64,000 bases of DNA. It comes from an uncultured Oscillospiraceae bacterium (GTDB taxonomy: Bacteria > Bacillota > Clostridia > Oscillospirales > Oscillospiraceae). The stretch's first letter is position 1. Every line of letters starts with the position of its first letter. The notes beneath the pieces are model-generated. The model was not told the DNA's origin. It searched no databases and saw nothing but the letters and a program-made list of their open reading frames with translations. Below, one piece after another: positions 57,980 to 64,000 of this stretch. Location of the stretch: NCBI GenBank assembly GCA_934569225.1, contig CAKTKC010000004.1, forward strand, positions 62,001-126,000. Reading direction: 5' to 3'. Made by a program: the position numbers and the translations under genes.

Positions 57980-58070
57980 GGGTTTCCTCCGATTTGTGCT
58001 TGCAGTACATGAGATACATTTCCGGTGCGCCGGTCTCCAGAAACAGCTGCCAGTAATCCAAAGCGTTCAT
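57930..58070 (-). CDS. yqzL: YqzL-family small protein
   Basis: A 46-residue protein. Its first 25 residues (MNALDYWQLFLETGAPEMYLMYCKH) fit the YqzL family (WxLFxxTGxxxxYLLY), a tiny conserved protein of unknown function between era and recO in Bacillus and clostridia. The ATG at 58070 follows AGGAGG by seven bases; the frame upstream has no ribosome site. The last 50 bases overlap recO, so the C-terminal 17 residues are constrained by the recO frame and are probably not conserved. Confidence 0.78.
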   Translation of the reverse strand: MNALDYWQLFLETGAPEMYLMYCKHKSEETHVFDDSGHRPESYGLQ

Positions 58071-58125
58071 AGACATCCCTCCTGAAAGTAGGGTTTGCCA
58101 TACTCCAGGAAAATACCACTGGAAA

Positions 58126-59013
58126 TTATTCGCTGTAGCCAAAATTGCGCACCAGGAAATCGCTGTCCCGCCAGTTTTCCTTCACCTTGACCCAGGTGGT
58201 CAGAAAAACCTTGGTGCCCATAAATTTTTCGCAGTCAGCCCGCGCCATAGAAGAGATTTTTTTCAGCATGGCGCCGTTTTTGCCGATGATGATGCCCTTG
58301 TGACTGGCCTTTTCGCAGTAGATGGTGGCGTCAATGTCGATGATGCCGTTGTCCCGCTCGGAGAATTTCGTGATTTCCACAGCGGTTCCGTGGGGAACCT
58401 CCCGGTCAAGGCACCACAGCAGCTTTTCCCGGATGATCTCCGCCATTACCTGCCGCTCGGGCTGGTCGGTGGTTACATCCTCCGGGAACAGGAAGGGGCT
58501 TTCCTCGGCGTATTTGCCGCAGGTTTCCAGCAGATCCTCCACCCCGTCGCCGGTTTTGGCGGAGATGGGGATGATGGCGTCAAAGGCCGCCGCCTGAGAA
58601 TAGACGGCGATGACCTCCAGAAGGGCGTCCTTTTCCACGGTGTCGATCTTGTTGATGGCGAGAATGGCGGGGCAGTGGCTGCTCTTGATTTTGTCGATCA
58701 GCCCTTCCTCCTGGGGGCCAATGGACGCGATCGGTTCCACCACAAGGATGGTCAAATCCACGTCGGAAATGGATTCCCGGGCAACATTTACCATGTAATC
58801 GCCCAGCTTCGTTCTCGCCCGGTGGTAGCCGGGGGTGTCCACAAACACGAACTGGGTATCCCCTCTCGTCACGATGCCGCAGATGCGGTTGCGGGTGGTC
58901 TGGGGCTTATTGGATACAATGGCGATCTTCTCGCCAACGAGATAGTTTGTCAGCGTGGACTTGCCCACGTTGGGGCGTCCGGCAATGGTGATCATAGCGG
59001 ATTTCGTTTTCAT
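58126..59013 (-). CDS. era: GTPase Era
   Basis: A 295-residue GTPase that binds 16S rRNA and helps assemble the small subunit. G1 GRPNVGKST (about residues 13-21), G2/G3 with VDTPGYH (about 58-64), G4 AINKID (about 119-124) and G5 ISAKTG (about 149) are all visible. The C-terminal KH RNA-binding domain has IGKNGAMLKKI (about 242-252). It is cotranscribed with ybeY, phoH, yqfD and yqfC upstream (12-base gap to ybeY). Confidence 0.96.
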   Translation of the reverse strand: MKTKSAMITIAGRPNVGKSTLTNYLVGEKIAIVSNKPQTTRNRICGIVTRGDTQFVFVDTPGYHRARTKLGDYMVNVARESISDVDLTILVVEPIASIGPQEEGLIDKIKSSHCPAILAINKIDTVEKDALLEVIAVYSQAAAFDAIIPISAKTGDGVEDLLETCGKYAEESPFLFPEDVTTDQPERQVMAEIIREKLLWCLDREVPHGTAVEITKFSERDNGIIDIDATIYCEKASHKGIIIGKNGAMLKKISSMARADCEKFMGTKVFLTTWVKVKENWRDSDFLVRNFGYSE

Positions 59014-59025
59014 TTTCTATTCTCC

Positions 59026-59526
59026 TCAGTCCCGGCTCATATTGGGGATGGACGCGGCAATGGCTTCCTCCCTGCCGCGCATTTTCTTCTTTTCCTCGCC
59101 CTCGTCCAGATGGTCATAGCCCAGCAGATGGAGCATGGAATGGATGGTGAGGTAACCAACTTCCCGGCGGGTGGAATGGCCGAATTCCTTGGCCTGGGCA
59201 ATTGCCCGTTCCAGAGAAATGCACATATCCCCCAACGGCACCAGGCCGGTCTCCGGATCCTGGAAGTCCGTCCAGTCCGTAGGCGGTTCCCCGGCGATGA
59301 GCTGGAACATGGGGAAGCTCAGCACGTCCGTAGGCTTGTCCATGTGGCGGCTCTCCCGGTTGACCACCTGAATGCCCGCGTCATCCGTCACAAGGACGTT
59401 GATCTCGCAGGGCACCTTGACACCCTCCGCGTCCAGCACCGCGTTGACGCAGGTACGGATGATGCTTTTGACGGTAAATTTTTGCAGGCTCAGCTGCTCG
59501 AATACGATGTTGATTTTATGTCTCAT
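59026..59526 (-). CDS. ybeY: Endoribonuclease YbeY
   Basis: A 166-residue metal-dependent RNase needed for 16S rRNA 3'-end maturation and quality control. The zinc-binding signature HSMLHLLGYDH is at about residues 128-138, preceded by the family DVLSFPMF (about 66-73) and LGDMCISLE. It lies between phoH (one-base gap) and era, the classical arrangement. Confidence 0.95.
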   Translation of the reverse strand: MRHKINIVFEQLSLQKFTVKSIIRTCVNAVLDAEGVKVPCEINVLVTDDAGIQVVNRESRHMDKPTDVLSFPMFQLIAGEPPTDWTDFQDPETGLVPLGDMCISLERAIAQAKEFGHSTRREVGYLTIHSMLHLLGYDHLDEGEEKKKMRGREEAIAASIPNMSRD

Positions 59527-59527
59527 G

Positions 59528-60547
59528 TCAATTTTTCCTCTGATGGTAACGGCCCTGAAGCTGACGGGTCGGTTTTTTGACTTCCTTTTTCTGGGCGGAG
59601 CGCTCGTAGGCGCTGATGATCTCCTGCACCAGCGCGTGGCGCACCACGTCCGCGGCGGTCAGGCGGCAGATGGCGATGTCCTTCACCCCGTCCAGCACCC
59701 GCACGGCGTCCTTCAGGCCGGAAACCTTGTCGTCCGGCAGGTCGATCTGGGTCACATCACCGGTGATGACGATTTTCGACCCGAAGCCGAGGCGGGTCAG
59801 GAACATTTTCATCTGCTCCCGGGTGGTGTTCTGGGCTTCGTCCAGAATGATGAAGCTGTCGTCCAGCGTTCTGCCGCGCATATAGGCCAGCGGCGCGACC
59901 TCGATGGAGCCGCGCTCCTGATATTTCTGGAAGGTCTCCGCCCCCAGCATATCGTACAGCGCGTCGTACAGCGGCCTGAGATAGGGGTCGACCTTGTTCT
60001 GCAAGTCGCCAGGCAGGAAGCCCAGCCGCTCCCCCGCTTCCACCGCCGGGCGGGTGAGGATAATGCGGTTCACCGTGCGCTCCCGGAAGGCGGCCACGGC
60101 GGCGGCGACTGCCAGATAGGTCTTGCCGGTACCTGCGGGGCCGACGCCGATGGTGATGGTGTTCTTCATAATGGCCTTCATGTAGTTCTGCTGGCCTACA
60201 GTCTTGGCCTTGATGGGTTTTCCCTTGGCGGTGATGCAGACAACATCCTTCGCCATCTGCGCAACCTGGGCGTCATTGCCCTCGTTGACCAGGGTAATAA
60301 GGTAGCGCACCCGCTGCTCGTCGATGGTTTCGCCCTTGGCCGCCAGAGACAGCAGCCCTTCCAGTGTGCGCACGGCCTTATCCGCCATTTCCTCGTCCCC
60401 GGAGACCCGGAGGTCTGTCCCCCGGTTCACCACCCGGACGCTCAGGGCTTCCTCGATTCGTTTGATATTTTCGTCAAAAGAGCCAAACACCGTGATCAGG
60501 TCTTCCACCCGCTCGGCGTTGACGATTCGTTCAACCACTTTTCCCAT
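59528..60547 (-). CDS. PhoH-like ATPase (YbeZ)
   Basis: A 339-residue P-loop ATPase of the PhoH/YbeZ family, a partner of YbeY in RNA processing. The N-terminal KH-like region covers about residues 1-110. Walker A GPAGTGKTYLA comes at about 137-147, Walker B IILDEAQN at about 229-236, and the helicase-like ITGDVTQIDL at about 257. The ATG at 60547 follows GGAG by six bases; the frame begins at a TTG twelve bases upstream. It overlaps yqfD by 17 bases. Confidence 0.93.
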   Translation of the reverse strand: MGKVVERIVNAERVEDLITVFGSFDENIKRIEEALSVRVVNRGTDLRVSGDEEMADKAVRTLEGLLSLAAKGETIDEQRVRYLITLVNEGNDAQVAQMAKDVVCITAKGKPIKAKTVGQQNYMKAIMKNTITIGVGPAGTGKTYLAVAAAVAAFRERTVNRIILTRPAVEAGERLGFLPGDLQNKVDPYLRPLYDALYDMLGAETFQKYQERGSIEVAPLAYMRGRTLDDSFIILDEAQNTTREQMKMFLTRLGFGSKIVITGDVTQIDLPDDKVSGLKDAVRVLDGVKDIAICRLTAADVVRHALVQEIISAYERSAQKKEVKKPTRQLQGRYHQRKN

Positions 60548-61727
60548 TTGTATCTCCAATCTGTTCTCTGCGGACCCGGCCGATCATTTCCACGCAGGCG
60601 TATGTCCCTTCAAGCAGGTACTTATCCTCCAACTGCGTGACCGATTCCCTCCGGCTCAAAATCCGCCCGGCCACCATCTGCTGGGTCAGGGCGCTCTGGG
60701 CGAACCTGGAAAGCGCCGCTTCCGCCGCCTCCGGCTCCAGAGTCATCCTTTCCCAATCGAAGAAAGTATATTCCTCCACGCACAGGGTAACCGGCAGGCG
60801 AAAGCCGCCCGGAAGGGTCAGTTCATATCGCCTATCCATTCTATCACAACTGCCCTGCAAAATTCCACTGTCTTTCCATAAATTTATGCGTTTTTTTCCG
60901 ACGATGAGGCTGTATTTTCGCCTGACACCGGTCTGCTCCCCCCGAACCGTCCACTGAGCGGGAGTCACGGCGGCAAAATCCCGGCTTGTCTGAGCGTAAA
61001 TCTCCCCTTCTGCCCGGGTTGCCTGAATGCAGATGCCGCAGTCGGTGTACCCGGAGATCAGCACCTGCCCTGTCTTCACCGACTGCCCCACCCGGCACAG
61101 AAAATTCCCCCGGGTCACCGTGGCGGAGACGATAAAGCCGTCCCGGGAGGCCACAATGCTGCTCACCGCCGCGTCCGATTCCGTCACCTCCGGGTCTGTC
61201 CGCTCCCGCACGGAAACGGTTGCCACACATCCGGAGGTGTTCACCCCCGCCCATTGCAGCTGGGGAAGTGCCGACAGCAGGGCGTTTTTCATTTTTTCGC
61301 TCCGCACCGCCCGCCGGGAAGCACCGAAGCGGATGCCGCTTTCCCCCGCGGCGTCCAGAATAAGCCGGGTTGGCGTGGTCACATTGCCCTCCACCCGCAC
61401 GAAAAAGATACGGGTGGGCAGAAAAATCGCCGCCGCCAGAAACACCACCAGCCCGCACAGAAGCATCGGCCGGGTCAACAGCCGTTTCAGCGTCCAGTAC
61501 ACGCCCATCCGACGGCGCAGACGCAGCGTCTCTCCCCGTTTTTCGCTGAGGGCTTCCAGCGCCCGGTAATCCCGTCTGCGCACCCGGAACCGGGCGGTCA
61601 GGTCGCCGACCTGTATCACGTCATAAAGCGGGATGCCCCGGGCATTGACCGCTTCCAGCGCCGCGTCCGGCTCCGCGCTGGTCAGCTCCGCCTCCACCAT
61701 CCCGTCCAGAGACTTCCAGATATCCAT
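60531..61727 (-). CDS. yqfD: Sporulation protein YqfD
   Basis: A 398-residue membrane-anchored protein of the YqfD family, made in the mother cell in sporulating Firmicutes. A cytoplasmic N-terminal part (about 1-85) is followed by one membrane segment (about 92-108, LLCGLVVFLAAAIFL) and a large outer domain with the family pattern 'ALPQLQWAGVNTSGCVATVSV' (about 152-172). Immediately upstream is yqfC, as in B. subtilis. Confidence 0.92.
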   Translation of the reverse strand: MDIWKSLDGMVEAELTSAEPDAALEAVNARGIPLYDVIQVGDLTARFRVRRRDYRALEALSEKRGETLRLRRRMGVYWTLKRLLTRPMLLCGLVVFLAAAIFLPTRIFFVRVEGNVTTPTRLILDAAGESGIRFGASRRAVRSEKMKNALLSALPQLQWAGVNTSGCVATVSVRERTDPEVTESDAAVSSIVASRDGFIVSATVTRGNFLCRVGQSVKTGQVLISGYTDCGICIQATRAEGEIYAQTSRDFAAVTPAQWTVRGEQTGVRRKYSLIVGKKRINLWKDSGILQGSCDRMDRRYELTLPGGFRLPVTLCVEEYTFFDWERMTLEPEAAEAALSRFAQSALTQQMVAGRILSRRESVTQLEDKYLLEGTYACVEMIGRVRREQIGDTNGKSG

Positions 61728-61728
61728 G

Positions 61729-62010
61729 TTACCCCCTCCGGATCAGCGTTACTGCGTCGATTCTCCCGGAAATGATCAGTTGCTCCTTTGTCATGCGGAT
61801 CAGCTCCAGATTGCAGCCGCAGACACAGACCAGACCGTATTTCACCTTGACCCCGATTTTCTCCCGGCTGTACTCCTTGACGCCGAAGTGGTTCTCGATC
61901 AGCACCCGCCGGTCGCCGGCGATCTCCACAATGGGCTGCCCCGGCAGCGGCTCTGCGGAAAGGTCAGCCCCGTCCGCCAGCCGCTGCAAAATCATTCGTC
62001 CCTTCCCCAT
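61729..62010 (-). CDS. yqfC: Sporulation protein YqfC
   Basis: A 93-residue protein of the YqfC family. The core pattern IVEIAGDRRVLIENHFGVKEYS (about residues 27-48) and VKYGLVCVCGCNLELIRMTKEQLIISG (about 55-81) is characteristic. The start at ATG 62010 follows AAGGGGGC; the same frame stays open for another 600 bases but that stretch lies antisense to the ylbJ-like gene and is not credible. It is one base upstream of yqfD. Confidence 0.88.
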   Translation of the reverse strand: MGKGRMILQRLADGADLSAEPLPGQPIVEIAGDRRVLIENHFGVKEYSREKIGVKVKYGLVCVCGCNLELIRMTKEQLIISGRIDAVTLIRRG

Positions 62011-62085
62011 GAAACCAGCCCCCTTGGGAAAAGCATATGAATGGACAGCGGCCGATTTGCATAGATTCTTCCGAGGTGAGGTCTG

Positions 62086-63063
62086 GTGAAACGGAGAAAT
62101 TTCTGGGCAGGAATCTGTGTGAGTTTTGGGATGCTGGCGCTGATTCTGGACGGTCGGACGGCAATCGAGGGGGCGCGTCAGGGAATCGGGCTGTGCCTGC
62201 GGACGGTAATTCCGTCCCTGTTCCCCTTTTTTGTGCTGTCCATTCTGCTGACAAGCTCCCTGCTCGGCAGCTCTTTGGCGGTTCTGCGGCCATTGGGGCG
62301 GCTGTTCGGAATGCCGGAGGGAGCGGAATCTCTGCTCATTCCGGCGTTTCTGGGCGGGTATCCCGTTGGGGCGCAGAACGTCGCCGCCGCTTTCCGCAGC
62401 GGGCAGCTGACAAAACCGGAGGCGGAACGGCTGCTTTCCTTTTGCAACAACGCGGGGCCTGCGTTTCTCTTCGGCATGGCAGCGGCCATGTTCCCCCGCC
62501 GCTGGATGGCCTGGGCGCTGTGGGGTATTCATATTGCGGGCGCGTTGTTTGCGGCGCTGTTGATTCCAGGGAAACCTGCCGCCCCCGTCAGGCTGACGCA
62601 GACAAATCCCCATTCCCCTGCTTCCGCCCTGAACACCGCGATTACGGTCATGGCCACGGTTTGCGGCTGGGTGGTGCTTTTCCGGGTTCTGCTGGCGTTT
62701 CTGAAACGGTGGATTTTCTGGATTCTCCCGGCGGCTGTGCAGGTCGCAATTACGGGGATTCTGGAGCTTTCCAACGGCTGCTGTGAGCTGCTGGCCGTCA
62801 CGGACGTTTCAGCCCGGTTCTGCATCTGTTCGGGCATTCTGGCCTTCGGCGGCCTGTGCGTCACCATGCAGACCATGTCCGTCACGACGGGACTTTCCAT
62901 GAAACCGTACTTTCTGGGGAAGCTGCTGCAAACGCTTTTCTCTCTCGCCCTTGCCGCACTGATGGCATACGGCATCTGGCTTCCCTTCGGGGTGCTGTCC
63001 GCCGGGGTGCTGGTGATAAAGCTTCAAAAAAGGGGTAGCTTTTCCGGAGTATTTGGTGTATAA
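62086..63063 (+). CDS. Sporulation integral membrane protein, YlbJ-like
   Basis: A 325-residue membrane protein with about eight segments and the nucleoside-recognition (Gate) fold. YlbJ-type features are VIPSLFPFFVLSILL (about residues 41-55), GGYPVGAQ (about 90-97) and 'LTKPEAERLLSFCNNAGPAF' (about 108-127). YlbJ is needed for spore cortex formation in B. subtilis. The start is GTG 62086 behind GAGGTGAGG. It is divergent from yqfC-yqfD, itself a sporulation unit. Confidence 0.8.
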   Translation: MKRRNFWAGICVSFGMLALILDGRTAIEGARQGIGLCLRTVIPSLFPFFVLSILLTSSLLGSSLAVLRPLGRLFGMPEGAESLLIPAFLGGYPVGAQNVAAAFRSGQLTKPEAERLLSFCNNAGPAFLFGMAAAMFPRRWMAWALWGIHIAGALFAALLIPGKPAAPVRLTQTNPHSPASALNTAITVMATVCGWVVLFRVLLAFLKRWIFWILPAAVQVAITGILELSNGCCELLAVTDVSARFCICSGILAFGGLCVTMQTMSVTTGLSMKPYFLGKLLQTLFSLALAALMAYGIWLPFGVLSAGVLVIKLQKRGSFSGVFGV

Positions 63064-63093
63064 TACAGGAATGAAGATTGGGAGGATACCGCC

Positions 63094-63303
63094 ATGCTGT
63101 TTCGCAAGAAAATAGAACGTTCCTGCGCCTACTGCGCAAACGGCGCCCATCTGGGTGACGGACAGATTCTGTGCGCCAAAAAGGGACTGAAAACGGTGGA
63201 CGACCAGTGCCGCAAATTCAAATACGACCCCTGCAAGCGCATCCCGGCCAAGCCCAAGGCTGTGGATTTTTCCAAATACGACAACGAAGACTTTTCTCTG
63301 TAG
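63094..63303 (+). CDS. Small cysteine-containing protein of unknown function
   Basis: A 69-residue basic protein with five Cys in the pattern CAYCxxG ... ILCAKKG ... DQCRKFKYDPC (about residues 11-48), suggesting metal binding or a disulphide fold. No family is recognised. The ribosome site GGGAGGATACCGCC precedes the ATG, and a TATAAT box (63059-63064) lies 29 bases upstream. Confidence 0.65.
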   Translation: MLFRKKIERSCAYCANGAHLGDGQILCAKKGLKTVDDQCRKFKYDPCKRIPAKPKAVDFSKYDNEDFSL

Positions 63304-63337
63304 TAAGGCATACTAAGGATGAAAGGGGCTGATTTAT

Positions 63338-64000
63338 ATGACAAAGGAACAGATTTTGCAGGAAGCGGCGGCGCTTCAGGACGAGATCAAAGCCCATCGT
63401 TTGTGGCTTCACACCCACGCGGAAACCGGATTTGACCTGACGGAAACGAAACCTTATGTAAAATCCGTGCTTATAAAAATGGGCTATGCCGTTCAAGAAT
63501 GCGGAAAAGCGGGACTTGTTGCCACTGTCGGCAAGCCCGGCGGAAAAGTGATACTGCTTCGGGCGGATATGGATGCCCTGCCCATTGCCGAGGAAGCCGA
63601 CGTGGACTTTGCCTGCAAAAACGGGCGGATGCACGCCTGCGGCCACGATATGCACACCGCGATGCTGCTGGGCGCGGCGAAAATCCTGAAAGCCCACGAG
63701 TCGGAGCTGGACGGCATGGTCAAGCTCATGTTCCAGCCCGCGGAAGAAATTTTTGAAGGCAGCAAGGACATGATTGCCTCCGGGGTACTGGAAAATCCCA
63801 GACCCGACGCAGCACTGATGATTCACGTGGCGGCGGGAATGCCGCTTCCGGCCGGAACAGTGGTGGTCTCCGCCCCCGGCGTCAGCGCCCCTGCGGCGGA
63901 CTATTTCACCATCCGGGTGCATGGCAAGGGCTGTCATGGCTCCGCGCCCCAGAACGGCATTGACCCCCTGACGGCGGCGGCGCATATTCTCATTGCCCTT
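63338..64000 (+). CDS. M20-family amidohydrolase/peptidase, 5' part (runs off window)
   Basis: The first 221 residues of a zinc amidohydrolase of the M20D type (hippurate hydrolase, N-acyl-amino-acid and IAA-amino-acid hydrolases). Metal-site motifs are LLRADMDALPI (about residues 72-82), MHACGHDMHTAMLLGAA (about 98-114) and FQPAEEIFEGSKDMI (about 132-146). The dimerisation (lid) domain begins at about 185 (FTIRVHGKGCHGSAPQNG). AAAGGGG lies ten bases before the ATG. The substrate cannot be told, and the C-terminal half is outside the window. Confidence 0.9.
   Translation, partial: MTKEQILQEAAALQDEIKAHRLWLHTHAETGFDLTETKPYVKSVLIKMGYAVQECGKAGLVATVGKPGGKVILLRADMDALPIAEEADVDFACKNGRMHACGHDMHTAMLLGAAKILKAHESELDGMVKLMFQPAEEIFEGSKDMIASGVLENPRPDAALMIHVAAGMPLPAGTVVVSAPGVSAPAADYFTIRVHGKGCHGSAPQNGIDPLTAAAHILIAL

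Noticed and set aside
61729..62613. 294-codon frame extending yqfC upstream
   Set aside because: Only the last 93 codons resemble YqfC and have a ribosome site; the rest is antisense to the ylbJ-like gene.

Overview
The window looks like the chromosome of an endospore-forming, Gram-positive anaerobe of the class Clostridia. GC is in the high 50s per cent by eye, and the gene families point to the Oscillospirales/Oscillospiraceae. Support comes from a spoIIAA-spoIIAB-sigF operon, yunB, cotJ, cwlD, yqfC, yqfD and a ylbJ-like gene, Firmicute-type gene order (rsmD-coaD, yqzL-recO, era-ybeY-phoH-yqfD-yqfC), strong AGGAGG ribosome sites and a T-box leader. No rRNA, tRNA or CRISPR array was seen. 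Start codons were moved from the longest frames wherever a Shine-Dalgarno site decided the matter.

0-8.3 kb: the 3' end of valS with its terminator, a nitrilase-fold amidohydrolase, the sigma-F operon, pcrA, then overlapping yunB-ligA. A 160-bp palindromic repeat (element A) sits across the pcrA stop codon. A run of four hairpins follows ligA.

8.3-28.7 kb: a long stretch devoted to nitrogen transfer. A glutamine synthetase type I gene and an ANTAR-domain regulator are divergent from a glutamine synthetase type III gene. Then come asnB, purC, purA, purB, guaA, glmS, pyrG, purF, carA and carB, all on one strand with short gaps. The two synthetases make glutamine. AsnB, GuaA, GlmS, PyrG, PurF and CarA spend it, and PurC/PurA/PurB use aspartate as the nitrogen donor. 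Both glutamine synthetase leaders carry structures that could attenuate transcription, and a pair of palindromic operators covers the purC promoter.

28.8-39.6 kb: a small membrane-anchored protein; two tandem, paralogous ECF sigma/anti-sigma pairs; a thioredoxin-reductase-like enzyme; a cotJC gene with a fused cotJA-cotJB; cwlD; radA; a membrane-tethered XRE regulator between inverted repeats; and a tyrosine recombinase.

39.6-42.65 kb: a compact mobile unit (XRE regulator, about 0.6 kb of GC-rich non-coding DNA, Rep_trans-like replication protein, excisionase-like HTH protein, small protein). It is bounded by 264-bp direct repeats exactly 2,743 bp apart, as expected for a small rolling-circle plasmid integrated by one crossover.

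42.7-54.8 kb: cstA under a T-box leader, pfkA, a membrane-anchored unknown, a low-GC GNAT gene, xerD with a SpoIIM-like membrane gene, a TIGR04086-like membrane protein, and an operon of uvrC-rsmD-coaD and a coiled-coil protein. An HPr-family gene has a second 160-bp palindrome (element B) in its 3' region.

54.8-64 kb: mutS2, then the housekeeping/sporulation block recO, yqzL, era, ybeY, phoH, yqfD, yqfC (all minus strand), and finally ylbJ-like, a small cysteine-rich protein and the 5' part of an M20 peptidase gene on the plus strand.
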